The notes under the pieces are model-generated. The model ran no database searches, was not told the DNA's origin, and saw nothing but the letters and a program-made list of their open reading frames with translations. This document shows, piece by piece, positions 44,448-55,050 of a stretch of DNA of 64,000 nt. A program made the position numbers and the translations under genes. The DNA lies in the NCBI RefSeq assembly GCF_003597675.1, contig NZ_CP030827.1:992001-1056000 (forward strand). Direction: 5' to 3'. The DNA comes from Neorhizobium sp. NCHU2750. GTDB lineage: Bacteria; Pseudomonadota; Alphaproteobacteria; Rhizobiales; Rhizobiaceae. Each line of letters opens with the position of its first letter. Positions within the stretch are counted from its first letter, which is position 1.

Positions 44448-45653
44448 ATGAAAGAGAGACTCCCCGTCACCGTGCTTTCCGGCTTTCTCGGCGCCGGCAA
44501 GACGACGCTGCTCAACCATATCCTTGCCAATAGGGATGGGCTGCGGGTGGCGCTGATCGTCAACGACATGAGCGAGGTCAATATCGATGCAGCGCTGGTG
44601 CGTGATGGCGGTGCCAACCTCTCCCGTACCGAGGAGCAATTGGTGGAGATGACCAATGGCTGCATCTGTTGCACGCTGCGCGATGACCTGTTGACCGAGG
44701 TTCGGGCCTTGGCGGAGCAGGGCAGGTTCGACTATCTGCTGATCGAATCGACCGGTATCGCCGAGCCGCTGCCGGTTGCCGCCACCTTCGACTTCCGCGA
44801 CGAGAACGGCATGAGCCTGTCCGATGTCGCAAGGCTCGACACGATGGTGACGGTCGTCGATGCCGCCAATCTTTTGAAGGATTACGGTTCCGGCGATTTC
44901 CTTGCCGATCGCGGCGAGACGGCGGGCGAGGGCGACAACCGCACCATCGTCGATCTTCTCGTCGAACAGATCGAGTTTGCCGATGTGGTGATCCTCAACA
45001 AGATCGGCACGGCAACCGAGGCTGAACGCGACGCCGCGCGAAAAATCATCGTCGCGCTCAATCCGGATGCCAGGCTGATCGAGACCGATTTTGGCAAAGT
45101 GGAGCTGAAGGAGATCCTCGGCACGGGGCGCTTCGATTTCGACAAGGCGCAGGAACATCCGCTCTGGTTCAAGGAACTGCATGGCTTCAAGGATCATGTT
45201 CCGGAAACCGAGGAATACGGCATCCGCTCCTTCGTCTATCGCGCCAGACAGCCTTTCGAGCCGGAACTCTTCCAGCGCTTCATCGATCGCTCATGGCCGG
45301 GCGTGGTGCGGGCGAAAGGCTTCTTCTGGCTGGCGACGCGGCCGAATTTCGTCGGCGAGATCAGCCAGGCCGGTGCGCTTGTCCGCACCGGTCGGATGGG
45401 CCTCTGGTGGTCGGCCGTGCCGAAGGAGCGCTGGCCAGACAGCCCGGATTTCCGCCGAATGATGCAGCCCTATCTGCACCCGGTCTGGGGTGACCGGCGC
45501 CAGGAGATCGTCTTCATCGGCGCCGATCCGATGGACGAGCGAAAGATCACCGCCGAACTGGATGCATGTCTCGTCGACGCGCCGGCGTTCACACCGGAAA
45601 GCTGGAAGAAACTGGCTGATCCCTTTGCCAACTGGGATCGGCAGGCCTCGTAG
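44448..45653 (+). CDS. COG0523/CobW-family GTP-binding metallochaperone (ZigA-like)
   Basis: A 401-residue GTPase. Walker A is [11 protein letters not shown] near residue 12, the metal-binding CxCC motif is at Cys72, Cys74 and Cys75 (NGCICCTLR), and NKIG is the guanine-specificity motif. The C-terminal CobW domain (FLATRP-like [10 protein letters not shown]) is intact. Members act either in cobalamin synthesis (CobW) or as zinc chaperones under Zur. A Zur-like box upstream favours the zinc role; the adjacent B12 system makes the cobalt role possible. The start at 44448 ([10 protein letters not shown]) is preferred to an ATG six codons upstream. Confidence 0.88.
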   Translation: MKERLPVTVLSGFLGAGKTTLLNHILANRDGLRVALIVNDMSEVNIDAALVRDGGANLSRTEEQLVEMTNGCICCTLRDDLLTEVRALAEQGRFDYLLIESTGIAEPLPVAATFDFRDENGMSLSDVARLDTMVTVVDAANLLKDYGSGDFLADRGETAGEGDNRTIVDLLVEQIEFADVVILNKIGTATEAERDAARKIIVALNPDARLIETDFGKVELKEILGTGRFDFDKAQEHPLWFKELHGFKDHVPETEEYGIRSFVYRARQPFEPELFQRFIDRSWPGVVRAKGFFWLATRPNFVGEISQAGALVRTGRMGLWWSAVPKERWPDSPDFRRMMQPYLHPVWGDRRQEIVFIGADPMDERKITAELDACLVDAPAFTPESWKKLADPFANWDRQAS

Positions 45654-45683
45654 CGATGATCCGCTCAACTCGCCAGCGTGCCT

Positions 45684-46529
45684 TCAAAGCGCGTTGGCGA
45701 GCGACACGAATTCTTCGACCGAGAGCGTCTCTGCTCGGCGCTGCGGGTCGATGCCGGCCTTGGTAAGCAGTGCCTCTCCGCCGACAGGTTTCAGGCTCTG
45801 GCGCAGCATCTTGCGACGTTGGCCGAAGGCGGCATGGGTGATGCGTTCGAGCTTGGCAACGTCGCAGGGCAGGGGATTGGTGCGCGGCGTCAGATGAACG
45901 ACGGTGGACGTCACCTTCGGCGGCGGAGAAAATGCCTGCGGCGGCACGTCGAACACCATATGCGCATCGGTGCGCCAGCCGGCCAGCACCCCGAGCCGGC
46001 CGTAATGGTCGTCATCCTCGTCGGCGACGATCCTGAGGCCCACTTCCTTCTGGAACATCAGCGTCAGGCTGTCCCAGAACGGCGGCCAGACGCCGTCTTC
46101 CGGCAGGAGCCAGTTGATCAGCAATTGCGTGCCGACATTATAGGGCAGGTTGGCGATGATCTTCACCGGCCCGCCTTCCGCCCTCTCGGCTGCAAGCGCC
46201 TTGAAATCGGTCTTCAGCGCATCGCCTTCGATGACGTCCAGCCTGCCCAGATAATAGTCGGAGACTTCCGCCAGCACCGGAAGCGCACGCGGATCACGCT
46301 CGACTGCAATCACCTTTTTCGCACCGAGTGCCAGAATCGCCCGCGTCAGGCCGCCGGGACCGGGGCCGACCTCGAACACGGTGACGCCTTTGAGCGAACC
46401 GGCCGAACGGGCAATCTTCTGGGTGAGGTTGAGATCAAACAGAAAGTTCTGCCCGAGCGCCTTTTTGGCATCGAGCCCATGGCGCTGGATGACATCGCGC
46501 AGTGGTGGCAGGCCGTCGAGTGTTGCCAT
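45684..46529 (-). CDS. rsmA: 16S rRNA (adenine(1518)-N6/adenine(1519)-N6)-dimethyltransferase
   Basis: A 281-residue methyltransferase (KsgA) that dimethylates two adenines in helix 45 of 16S rRNA. SAM-binding motif I is [16 protein letters not shown] and the catalytic motif IV is [13 protein letters not shown]. The preceding [11 protein letters not shown] is diagnostic. It starts within the pdxA stop (TGATG), as commonly seen for pdxA-ksgA. Confidence 0.97.
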   Translation of the reverse strand: MATLDGLPPLRDVIQRHGLDAKKALGQNFLFDLNLTQKIARSAGSLKGVTVFEVGPGPGGLTRAILALGAKKVIAVERDPRALPVLAEVSDYYLGRLDVIEGDALKTDFKALAAERAEGGPVKIIANLPYNVGTQLLINWLLPEDGVWPPFWDSLTLMFQKEVGLRIVADEDDDHYGRLGVLAGWRTDAHMVFDVPPQAFSPPPKVTSTVVHLTPRTNPLPCDVAKLERITHAAFGQRRKMLRQSLKPVGGEALLTKAGIDPQRRAETLSVEEFVSLANAL

Positions 46530-47557
46530 CAGGCGGCTCCGCTTTCAGGCTGGGTATTGGTGGCAAGCTGGGCTGCCAGCTTCAACGCCTCGACGAGGCT
46601 CGTCTCCCGCGCGATACCCTGGCCGGCAATGCCGAAGGCGGTGCCATGGTCGGGCGAGGTGCGGATGAAGGGCAGGCCGAGCGTCACATTCACCGATGTG
46701 TCGAAGCCGAGCGCCTTGGCCGGGATCAGGGCCTGGTCGTGATACATGCAGATGGCCACGTCATAGCGCGACCGCGCCTCGTCGTGGAACATCGTATCGG
46801 CCGGCAGCGGGCCGAAGACATGCAGGCCTTCCTCGCGCAGCTTGACGATCGCCGGATGGATGACGTCCTGGTCTTCAAGCCCGATCGCGCCGTCTTCGCC
46901 CGCATGCGGGTTGAGCCCGGCGACGGCGATCCGTGGCCGCTCGAGGCCGAACCGGGTCTTCAGGTCGTGGTTGGTCACGCGGCAGGTCTCAAGGATCAGT
47001 TCTTCCGTCAATGCGGCCGGAACGGCGCTGAGCGGTATATGGATCGTCACCGGAATGGCGCGCAGCTTCGGGCCGGCCAGCATCATCACCGGCAGAACGT
47101 GACGGCCCGTCTCCTTCATCGCCAGATCGGCGAGAAATTCCGTGTGGCCGGGAAACTGGAAGCCGGATTGATAGAGGACCGACTTGGCGATCGGATTGGT
47201 GACGACGGCCGAAGCGCGGCCTGCAAAGCAGAGGCTGACTGCCGTCTCTATGGCCGAAATCGTGCCGGCCGCCGTCGCAACATGCGGCTCTCCGGCGGCA
47301 ACCTCAATGCCGGCCGGCACGGAAAATACGGGCACGGCCTCTTCGAAGATCGATAGGGCATTCTCCGGCGTCGCCTCGCGAACGGGCACATCGAGCCCGA
47401 GAAGGGAAGCGCGTGCTGCAAGCACGTCGGCATCGCCGATGAACAGGAAAGGCGGCAGGCCGGTTTCCCGTCTTGCCGCCCAGGCAGAAAGGGTAATGTC
47501 GGGGCCGATCCCGGCGGGATCGCCCTGGGTCAGCGCAAGCGGGCGAACGGGCGCCAT
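46529..47557 (-). CDS. pdxA: 4-hydroxythreonine-4-phosphate dehydrogenase
   Basis: A 342-residue metal-dependent NAD enzyme of vitamin B6 synthesis. Family signatures: [14 protein letters not shown] at the N-terminus, [36 protein letters not shown] with zinc-binding His, and [11 protein letters not shown]. It lies 27 bases after surA and overlaps rsmA by one base. Confidence 0.96.
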   Translation of the reverse strand: MAPVRPLALTQGDPAGIGPDITLSAWAARRETGLPPFLFIGDADVLAARASLLGLDVPVREATPENALSIFEEAVPVFSVPAGIEVAAGEPHVATAAGTISAIETAVSLCFAGRASAVVTNPIAKSVLYQSGFQFPGHTEFLADLAMKETGRHVLPVMMLAGPKLRAIPVTIHIPLSAVPAALTEELILETCRVTNHDLKTRFGLERPRIAVAGLNPHAGEDGAIGLEDQDVIHPAIVKLREEGLHVFGPLPADTMFHDEARSRYDVAICMYHDQALIPAKALGFDTSVNVTLGLPFIRTSPDHGTAFGIAGQGIARETSLVEALKLAAQLATNTQPESGAA

Positions 47558-47584
47558 GAATACTCCGGCAGGGCGGTCAGCCCA

Positions 47585-48526
47585 TTATTTCAGATCGATT
47601 TGTGCCTTGGAGCGCAGATCATCGAGATATTTCTTGCTGTTCGGATCGGCACCCGACTTTTCCGCCTTGGTCAGGTCTTCTTCGCGGAAGACGGCTTCTG
47701 CAGCAAGGTCGTCGGAAACCTGACGCTGGTTGCAGACGGCAAGGAATTCCACGCCGCGGTCGGTCACCTTCGTCGCCGTCGTGCCGTTCTTGGCATTCTC
47801 GATCAGCGGCTTCCAGTCGTCCGGCAGGTTCGGCGTCATCACACGGCCGAGGTCACGCACGGAGACGTCGAGCATGGTGGCCGCAAAATCCTTGGCCTGG
47901 TCGCAGCCCGGGAAACGTGCTCGCGAAGCCTCGGCCTCAGCCTTGCGCTTGTTGAGGATGGCGTTCCGCTTGGCGGCAGGCACGACGAAGATGATCTGCT
48001 TCAGCATATATTCGGTCGTAACCGGCTTCTGCTTGTTTTCCATCATCCGGGTGACCAGTTCTTGGTCCGACATGCGGCTGCCGCCGCTGCCATAACGGGC
48101 GTTGAGAAGTCGCGGCCAGCTCATCTGCACGGCGATGAAGGCTTTGAAATGCTCGGCGGTAACGCCCGCCTTGTCGAGGATCTGCGTCATCTGAGCAGGC
48201 GTCATCTTGTTGCTCGCCGCAAAGCGGGCAAACGAGGCGTCGACGTCATCGGTGCTGACCGACATTTTCACGCGGGCGATTTCCTGACGCTTCAGCATCT
48301 CGTCGACCAGCTGGTCACGGGCAACCTTGGCATCCGGCTTCTGCCGCTGCAGGCGCAGAAACGCCATGCGATGCGCCACGTCGGCGCTGGTGATCGGCGT
48401 GCGGTTGACGACGGCAACCACGTCGCTCGTGGTCTGCGCTGTCGCAGCGATCGGGCTGACGACAAACGAAGCCGCCAGTGCGGCTGCGGCGATTGCCAGC
48501 CTGCGCGTTCCGGTTACTTCAAACAT
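47585..48526 (-). CDS. surA: SurA-like periplasmic chaperone (SurA N-terminal domain)
   Basis: A 313-residue exported protein with a signal peptide (residues 1-30, ending ATAQ). The SurA N-terminal chaperone domain is visible (DVVAVVNRTPITSADVAHRMAF, DQLVDEMLKRQEIA). The second half, where E. coli SurA carries two parvulin domains, shows only a degenerate rotamase-like segment, so it may act as a chaperone without isomerase activity. It sits between lptD, a known SurA-dependent outer-membrane protein, and pdxA, the conserved order. Confidence 0.85.
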   Translation of the reverse strand: MFEVTGTRRLAIAAAALAASFVVSPIAATAQTTSDVVAVVNRTPITSADVAHRMAFLRLQRQKPDAKVARDQLVDEMLKRQEIARVKMSVSTDDVDASFARFAASNKMTPAQMTQILDKAGVTAEHFKAFIAVQMSWPRLLNARYGSGGSRMSDQELVTRMMENKQKPVTTEYMLKQIIFVVPAAKRNAILNKRKAEAEASRARFPGCDQAKDFAATMLDVSVRDLGRVMTPNLPDDWKPLIENAKNGTTATKVTDRGVEFLAVCNQRQVSDDLAAEAVFREEDLTKAEKSGADPNSKKYLDDLRSKAQIDLK

Positions 48527-48708
48527 CAGTCCACTCCTCTTGCGCTCGGACGTCCTATGCGGCGTGTGGGCCGCCTCTTACTATATGCCAGCCCGCATGC
48601 GCAATCGTTGCGGCAAAACCATGACGCTGCGACATCTGCATCGTCACATCTATGCGATCGGTACCGACCGGCAATCTGCGCCGGCCAGAATGACGATACC
48701 AGCCGGGA

Positions 48709-51051
48709 TCAATACTGGTAGGTTTGCCTCTGGTCCTTGTCGTAACCGGACGTCGAGCCGATATTGACGTCGCCGAGCGTCCTGAAGCTCAGGCGGGCGC
48801 CGACGCTCCAGCCGTTTGCATCGGTCGTATCGTCGGTCTTGCTCGTGTAGCCGATCGTGAAGATCGTGCATTCGTCCGCATAGCTGAAGCCCAGGCCCTG
48901 GCGGATCACCTTGCCCTCGTCGATATCCCAGGTGGCGCGTCCGGCGATCGACCAGTTCTCGTTGATCCGGAAGCTCATCTGATTTTCCAGAATATTCGTC
49001 GACGAATCGTCGCCATATTCCGGCTGGGCTGCGACCTTGGTGTAGATCAGCTTGCCGCTGACCCGCGGGGTCTTGTAATCGAAGGCGACATCGGTGCGGC
49101 GGACATCGAAATCATCCTTGTCGAAGCGGCTGTTGGTCGACAGGCTGAAGCCCTGCGGCAGATCGATCGCGGCCATCGCGACGAAATCCGACACGTTATC
49201 TTCCAGGCCTGAATTGGCGCCGGCATTGACCAGATCGGCGGTCGCGAACGAGTTCTGACCCGCAATCTGATAGGATTGGCCGAAGATGCCGCGCAAGCCC
49301 ACGCCATTGTCGAACGAACCGGTATAGCGGAAGCCGACATTGGCGCGCGTGCCGCCTTCAATCCGGTCGTAACCGGAGAATTTGTCACGTTCGAAAAGAT
49401 TGGTGGCGTCGAACACGAAGCTCTGTGCGTCCTCGTTCGGCAGGCGACCGGCAAGCTGCTCGTCCGGACGCACGTAAAGCTGTGCGATCGGCTCGATGAT
49501 GTGGCTGCTGCTGCCTGCGGTGATGAGGAACGGATAGCGTGCCTCAAGACCGGCGGTCGCCATGTAACGGGCGCTCGTACCATCCTCGAGGCTTTCCGAA
49601 TATGGCACACCGGCGCCGGACGAGGTGCTGTTCACACCATCTCCGCGCAGTGCCAGAAGCGGCGTGAGCTGCAGGCCTTCATCGGTCGTGAAGGTGCGCT
49701 TCCACTCGGCCTCGGTGGTGATGCGGCTGTAGCTGCCCTCAAGACCGGGGATGCGATAGTCGCTGCCTTCGAAATAGTTGTCGTCGGAACGGCGCGACAG
49801 GTTGGTCAGGTTCGACGTAATCGACAGCTGGCCACCAGCCACGGGTTCGGGCGCATACCAGCTGTAATCGATGACCGGATAGACGATCGCCTGCTGGCGT
49901 TCCAGAAGGCTGGTCTTGGCGTCGTCCTGCACGTCGAAATAATAGCTGTGCAGGTCGAAATAGTTACGCGTGCCAAGACCGGTCAGATAGGCCTCGTTCT
50001 TGAACGTTTCTTCGTTCACATCCTGCAGATTGTAGGTGCGCGAGAAATTGTTGTCGCTCTGCACCATCGCGTTCCAGCCGAACGTCCAGCGCGGATTGAT
50101 CTGGAACTCGCCCTTGGACGCAGCCATCACGCGTACATCCGCCGAGCGGTCTGCCGTGTTGGCGTCGAAGGCTCCGGGATTTTGCTGGTCGATGCCGGCA
50201 AAGCGGAACGTATGATCACCATTATCGAACCGGTTGCGCAGCTCACCTTCGACGAGCAGACCCTGGTTGGAATAGTAGGTCGGCGTGATCGTCGCATCCA
50301 TGCTTGGCGAGAAGACATGGTAATACGGTATGCTGACGCCGAAGCCGAGATTGTCCGATGCGCTGAAGCGCGGGAACAACAGACCGGATTTGCGCTCGAC
50401 GGTTTCATCGGGAACGGTCACCGGGAAGGGCAGCTTGCCGAGCGACATTCCGAACAGTTCGAACTGTGCATTTTCCAGCCGGATCGTGTGGGTCTGGCCG
50501 TTACGGATGACGCGCTGGGCCTTGACTTGCCAAAGCGGCGCCTTGCCGGGCGTGCTCATGCAGGGCAGGCATGCCGTATAGACGGTGTTGTTCAACACCA
50601 TCACATCGGTACTCTGCCGCTCGGCGCTCTCGGCAACCAGACGGGTATTGTCGGTCGTCTCGACGCGCAGCGAATTGAGGAAGCCCTGGCCGAAATCGTT
50701 CGTCACGTCCAGCTGGTCGGCATAGACGCGCGTACCCGCCGGCTCGATCACTTCGATATTGCCGGTCGCCATCACATGGCCGGTCTTCTGGTCGTAATCG
50801 ACCTTCTGCGCCACCATGCGGTACTTATTGTAATAGATCTGCACGGCGCCACGCGCGGTGACGACCTGAGTGTCCTTATTGTAGATGAGCTCGTTGGCAC
50901 GAAGCAGCATCTTCGCATTGTTATCTGCCTGCACGGGAAGGATATCCTTCGCGTAGACGACATCGGTCGTCACGCCGGATACGATCACAGACACACCTGT
51001 CAGCAGGGCGGCGGCAAGCCGTCTTATATTTCCGCGGTTACTGACCGCCAC
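48709..51051 (-). CDS. lptD: LPS-assembly protein LptD
   Basis: A 780-residue outer-membrane beta-barrel that inserts lipopolysaccharide in the outer leaflet together with LptE. A signal peptide (about residues 1-34) is followed by an LptA-like jellyroll (LLRANELIYNKDTQVVTARG) and the large C-terminal barrel with alternating strands ending in KDQRQTYQY. The cysteine pair in TACLPCMS lies in the N-terminal half. The GTG start overlaps the lptG stop by one base. With lptG and lptF upstream it forms an LPS-export operon. Confidence 0.95.
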   Translation of the reverse strand: MAVSNRGNIRRLAAALLTGVSVIVSGVTTDVVYAKDILPVQADNNAKMLLRANELIYNKDTQVVTARGAVQIYYNKYRMVAQKVDYDQKTGHVMATGNIEVIEPAGTRVYADQLDVTNDFGQGFLNSLRVETTDNTRLVAESAERQSTDVMVLNNTVYTACLPCMSTPGKAPLWQVKAQRVIRNGQTHTIRLENAQFELFGMSLGKLPFPVTVPDETVERKSGLLFPRFSASDNLGFGVSIPYYHVFSPSMDATITPTYYSNQGLLVEGELRNRFDNGDHTFRFAGIDQQNPGAFDANTADRSADVRVMAASKGEFQINPRWTFGWNAMVQSDNNFSRTYNLQDVNEETFKNEAYLTGLGTRNYFDLHSYYFDVQDDAKTSLLERQQAIVYPVIDYSWYAPEPVAGGQLSITSNLTNLSRRSDDNYFEGSDYRIPGLEGSYSRITTEAEWKRTFTTDEGLQLTPLLALRGDGVNSTSSGAGVPYSESLEDGTSARYMATAGLEARYPFLITAGSSSHIIEPIAQLYVRPDEQLAGRLPNEDAQSFVFDATNLFERDKFSGYDRIEGGTRANVGFRYTGSFDNGVGLRGIFGQSYQIAGQNSFATADLVNAGANSGLEDNVSDFVAMAAIDLPQGFSLSTNSRFDKDDFDVRRTDVAFDYKTPRVSGKLIYTKVAAQPEYGDDSSTNILENQMSFRINENWSIAGRATWDIDEGKVIRQGLGFSYADECTIFTIGYTSKTDDTTDANGWSVGARLSFRTLGDVNIGSTSGYDKDQRQTYQY

Positions 51052-52139
51052 TAGCCGTCCTCCTGATGAAGCAAAATCGTTGCCCCCACTGCCGTTGCGA
51101 CGATGACCGGAATCCAGACCGCCACCAACGGAGGAATCGCTCCGCTGCTTCCGAACGCCTTTACCAATACGCTGACGACATAAAGCACGAAGCCAGAAAC
51201 TATTCCACCCAGAATCATAGACCTGGACTGGGCGAAGCGACTGAATTTTAACGACACTGTTGCAGCAATGAGAGTCATGGCCACGAGCAGGATCGGCAAC
51301 GACAGAAGCGAGTGGAACTGTGTTTCCAGCGCTTTGGTTGAGATGCCGTATGACTTGCTGACCTTGATTTTCCGGGAAAGATCAAGAAACGCAACACTTT
51401 CCGGCTGCTCGAGGCTTTCCTGGATATATTCCTGTTTCAGATTGGTACGCACCTGCGCCGTCGGTTTGCGAACCGGAATCTCGCCCGGCCGATTCTCGAG
51501 CACGTCGGTAAGAAGCCAGTAACCATGTTCGAGCTTTGCTGTGCGTGCATCCTGTCGCAGGATCACCGAACCGTCCTTGTCGAAGTGGAAAACCACGACG
51601 TCGAGAAGCTCGGTTCCCTTGTCCTGATAGCTCTTGCCGCCGATGATCACATCCTCGTCGCCGCTGATCTGGCGGATCCACGGAACGAACTTGCTCGACT
51701 TTGCCCGGTTGCTCGACTGGCGCCAGGAGGTCTCCATCGACACCGATTCGCGCTGTCCCCACGCACCCAGCGGATTGATGACGAACAGTGTCACGAGCCC
51801 GATCAGGAACGAGCCGACGATGATCGGGAAGATGAACTGCCAGACCGATATGCCGGCGGCGCGCGTCACCACAAGTTCATAACGGCGGTTGAGCGCGATC
51901 AGGACGGTCATGCCGATGAACAGGCTGAGCGTCGGGATCGTCTGCTGCAGGATCGAGGGCAGGCGCAGTGCCGTCATCGCCAGCGCGCCGAGCACGCTGT
52001 ACTGATCGAGACCCGACAGGCGGCGCGTCGTCTCACTGAAATCGGCGAGGAAGATGATCGCGCTGACACCGACCATGAACCAGAAGGCCGTGATCATGTA
52101 GCGGCGGAAGAAATAGCGGCCGAGCGTGGAGAAGATCAT
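51051..52139 (-). CDS. lptG: LPS export ABC transporter permease LptG
   Basis: A 362-residue inner-membrane permease of the YjgP/YjgQ family. Helices at the N-terminus (FWFMVGVSAIIFLADFSE) and C-terminus flank a large periplasmic jellyroll domain. With LptF and LptB it extracts lipopolysaccharide from the inner membrane. It overlaps lptF by four bases and lptD by one. Confidence 0.95.
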   Translation of the reverse strand: MIFSTLGRYFFRRYMITAFWFMVGVSAIIFLADFSETTRRLSGLDQYSVLGALAMTALRLPSILQQTIPTLSLFIGMTVLIALNRRYELVVTRAAGISVWQFIFPIIVGSFLIGLVTLFVINPLGAWGQRESVSMETSWRQSSNRAKSSKFVPWIRQISGDEDVIIGGKSYQDKGTELLDVVVFHFDKDGSVILRQDARTAKLEHGYWLLTDVLENRPGEIPVRKPTAQVRTNLKQEYIQESLEQPESVAFLDLSRKIKVSKSYGISTKALETQFHSLLSLPILLVAMTLIAATVSLKFSRFAQSRSMILGGIVSGFVLYVVSVLVKAFGSSGAIPPLVAVWIPVIVATAVGATILLHQEDG

Positions 52140-53314
52140 GCGGCATTCTCCCCGGACTTCTGCGAGCGCGTTAACCGGCGCCGCAACAGGCTGCCGAGGC
52201 GATTGAAGCCCTGCGTGACGAAGCGCGGTATATGAAGCTGGCGATGGGTGGCCAGCATGTAGATTGCGACCGCCGAGGTCCCCAACGGTACGGCATAGAC
52301 GAACGGGACATAGCTGGCGCTGCGTTCCGACAGGTTGGTGACCGAAAAGCCGGCCCAGCGCAACGCGAAGGCGATAACCAGTGCCCAGATCATCGGATGG
52401 ACGCGGGCCTGGCGGTGCGAACGGCTGCTGCCGGCAATCACCAGCGAGACGAATGCGAAAGCTATCGGATAGAGCCAGTCCGTCAGGCGACGATGCAGTT
52501 CCGACCGGAAGCTGCCCGGCGAACGCTTGACGATTGCGTCATCCGTGTCGGGATCGAGCAGGAAGCTCAGCGGCCGGTCGGCAGCATAGAGAGGCGGGCC
52601 GCCATCATCGGATTTGGTCATCGCCGAGAGGTCGAACGCATAGGAATCGAACTTGACCACCGAGATGCGGCCGTCCTGCGTCTTGCGATCGACTTCACCG
52701 TCGCGCATCGTCAGCGATGTTCCGCCCGGATCAACCAGGCCTTCCTTGGCGTAATAGATGAGATCTGAGGTCGGGTCGCGATAATCGACCACGACCAGGC
52801 CTTTCAGCAACCGTCCGGAATGGCGCTCGGATATCTGCACATAGAGGCCCGGCTCGATGCTGCGGAACGTTTTTTCCTCGATGACCGACGAGAGCAGGTC
52901 GGCATAGGCGGCGGCGGCCAATTGTCGGACGCCCAGTCGCGATTCCGGTTCGACGAAATTGGTCACTGCAAAGGAGAACATCCCGAGCAGAACGGAAATG
53001 AGGATGACGGGACGGTAGATGATGCTGCGGCTGGCACCCGCCGCGTCGATCACCGGCAGTTCCGAGTCGTTGTTCATCGCCGTCAGCGTCTGGGTGATGC
53101 CGATGACCAGGGCAAAAGGCAGAACGACGGGAAGGATCGTCGGCAGGATGAGGCTTGCAAGCACCATGAACGAGCCCATCGACTGGCCCGTATCGGTAAC
53201 CAGGTTGATGCGCCCGAGCACCTGGATGGTCCAGATGATGGTCAGCACCGGAACGAGTGCGACCAGAAACATCTGGAAGATCCGGCGCAATATGTAAGTT
53301 TCGAGAAGCTTCAT
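52136..53314 (-). CDS. lptF: LPS export ABC transporter permease LptF
   Basis: A 392-residue partner permease of LptG with the same architecture: LETYILRRIFQMFLVALVPVL at the N-terminus, a periplasmic beta domain with LYVQISERHSGRLLKGLVVVD, and C-terminal helices containing PMIWALVIAFALRWAGF. It is the first gene of the lptF-lptG-lptD series; its promoter should lie in the 248-base divergent gap with pepA. Confidence 0.95.
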   Translation of the reverse strand: MKLLETYILRRIFQMFLVALVPVLTIIWTIQVLGRINLVTDTGQSMGSFMVLASLILPTILPVVLPFALVIGITQTLTAMNNDSELPVIDAAGASRSIIYRPVILISVLLGMFSFAVTNFVEPESRLGVRQLAAAAYADLLSSVIEEKTFRSIEPGLYVQISERHSGRLLKGLVVVDYRDPTSDLIYYAKEGLVDPGGTSLTMRDGEVDRKTQDGRISVVKFDSYAFDLSAMTKSDDGGPPLYAADRPLSFLLDPDTDDAIVKRSPGSFRSELHRRLTDWLYPIAFAFVSLVIAGSSRSHRQARVHPMIWALVIAFALRWAGFSVTNLSERSASYVPFVYAVPLGTSAVAIYMLATHRQLHIPRFVTQGFNRLGSLLRRRLTRSQKSGENAA

Positions 53315-53401
53315 TCCCGTCCGACATCTTTGCTGCCCGTCATCCCGTGATGACGCCGAGCCTATCTAAGTGATCCAAGTGGCCTTTGCGACAGATGCCA
53401 C

Positions 53402-53445
53402 GTCACAAAAATGTTGGCTAGCCGCCTTTTATTTTTTGTTGTGAC
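53402..53445. promoter_or_regulatory. Widely spaced inverted repeat between lptF and pepA
   Basis: GTCACAA at 53402-53408 and TTGTGAC at 53439-53445 are perfect complements separated by 30 bases of AT-rich sequence. The position between divergent promoters suggests a regulator binding site with two half-sites or looping; no regulator is identified. Confidence 0.4.
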
Positions 53446-53562
53446 ATTTCAAATCGCCGAAGGATGGTGCCTATCCCTCACCGATATTGCCTCGGGCTTG
53501 CGTTGACCGCCGAAAGGGTGAAGATCAGCAGCCTGTTGTGAATGAAAATGCGTGGAGTGCCA

Positions 53563-55050
53563 ATGTCTGTCCAACTGAATATCTCTTTTGCAAAATCATC
53601 CCCCCTCACCAATGCTCTGGCCATCCAGCTCGCCCTTGCCGGCGGCGAGCCGGCATCAGGTATAGCCGAAGCCGATCCGCAGGGTGTCGGTGCGCGTGCG
53701 GCCGGGATCGCAAAGTTTTCCGCAAAGGCGATGACGGTGCTGGACGTGATTGCGCCTCACGGTTCCGATGCCGACCGGCTGGCGGTGATCGGCCTTGGAA
53801 AGGCCGATGCGCTTGTCGCCTATGACTGGCTGCGCGCCGGCGGCACGGCCGCCGCAAGCCTGAAGGCGGCAAAGAAGGCGGTGGTCTTCCTCGACGTGCC
53901 CGGTCTCGACGTCACCGCCGAACAGGCTGCCGATTTTGCCCTCGGCATGCTGCTGCGCGCCTATGCCTTCGACGCCTACAAGACGAAAAAGAAGGATGAT
54001 GACGAAAAGCCGAATGTGGTGGATGTGAAGATCGTCATGGCAGGCCATGCTGCCGCCAAGAAGGCCTTCGCCAAGGCAGAGGCTGTAGCCGGTGGTGTGG
54101 TACTCGCCCGAGATCTGGTCAACCTGCCGCCGAACGTGCTCGGTCCGGTCGAATTCGCAGACAAGGCCAAGGAGCTGGAAAAGCTCGGTGTGACGGTGGA
54201 AATTCTCACCGAAAAGGAAATGAAGAAGCTCGGCATGGGTGCGCTGCTCGGCGTCGCTCAGGGATCGGTGCGGCCGCCGCGGCTTGCCGTCATGCACTGG
54301 AACGGCGGCAAGGCCAAGGAGCAGCCGGTCGCCTTCATCGGCAAGGGTGTCGTCTTCGATACCGGCGGCATTTCGATCAAGCCCGGTGCCGGCATGGAGG
54401 ACATGAAGGGTGACATGGGCGGTGCCGCCGCCGTCATCGGCCTGATCCACACGCTCGCCGCCCGCAAGGCCAAGGTCAACGCGATCGGCGTCTTGGGCCT
54501 TGTGGAAAACATGCCGGACGGCAATGCCCAGCGTCCCGGCGACATCGTGACCTCCATGTCGGGTCAGACGATCGAGATCATCAATACGGATGCCGAGGGA
54601 CGCCTCGTGCTCGGTGATGCGCTGTTCTATACCAAGGAGCGCTTCAAGCCACGCTTCATGGTCAATCTCGCGACGCTGACCGGCGCGATCGTCGTCGCAC
54701 TCGGCAATGCCCATGCCGGCCTGTTCTCCAATGACGATGCACTCTCCGCTCAGCTGACCGCCGCGGGCGAGGCGACTCAGGAAAAGCTGTGGCGCATGCC
54801 GCTCGGCAAGGAATACGACAAGATCATCGATTCCCGCTTTGCCGACATGAAGAATAGCGGCGGCCGCCAGGCAGGTTCGATCACTGCGGCGCAGTTCCTC
54901 AAACGCTTCGTCGGCGATACCCCGTGGGCGCATCTCGACATTGCTGCCACCGCACTCAATTCGCCGCAGAGCGAAATCAACCAGTCCTGGGCATCCGGTT
55001 ACGGCGTGCGCCTGCTGGACGAATTGGTCCGGGCGAATTACGAGGGCTGA
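53563..55050 (+). CDS. pepA: Leucyl aminopeptidase (M17)
   Basis: A 495-residue dimetal aminopeptidase that forms hexamers; in E. coli it also binds DNA in Xer recombination. The M17 signature [14 protein letters not shown] and the metal-binding [15 protein letters not shown] segment ([16 protein letters not shown]) are intact. The start ATG at 53563 has GGAG six bases upstream; two earlier in-frame ATGs lack this. The stop overlaps the holC start. Confidence 0.96.
   Translation: MSVQLNISFAKSSPLTNALAIQLALAGGEPASGIAEADPQGVGARAAGIAKFSAKAMTVLDVIAPHGSDADRLAVIGLGKADALVAYDWLRAGGTAAASLKAAKKAVVFLDVPGLDVTAEQAADFALGMLLRAYAFDAYKTKKKDDDEKPNVVDVKIVMAGHAAAKKAFAKAEAVAGGVVLARDLVNLPPNVLGPVEFADKAKELEKLGVTVEILTEKEMKKLGMGALLGVAQGSVRPPRLAVMHWNGGKAKEQPVAFIGKGVVFDTGGISIKPGAGMEDMKGDMGGAAAVIGLIHTLAARKAKVNAIGVLGLVENMPDGNAQRPGDIVTSMSGQTIEIINTDAEGRLVLGDALFYTKERFKPRFMVNLATLTGAIVVALGNAHAGLFSNDDALSAQLTAAGEATQEKLWRMPLGKEYDKIIDSRFADMKNSGGRQAGSITAAQFLKRFVGDTPWAHLDIAATALNSPQSEINQSWASGYGVRLLDELVRANYEG

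Noticed and set aside
44254-45197. Minus-strand open frames across the riboswitch and the COG0523 gene
   Set aside because: The region is explained by the riboswitch and by the plus-strand GTPase with intact motifs; the opposite frames show no family features.
49276-51054. A plus-strand open frame of 592 codons opposite lptD
   Set aside because: Composition is that of an antisense shadow; lptD on the other strand is intact and in an operon.
54924-55049. A 42-residue extension of HolC into pepA
   Set aside because: It is pepA coding sequence in another frame; the ATG overlapping the pepA stop gives the normal HolC start.
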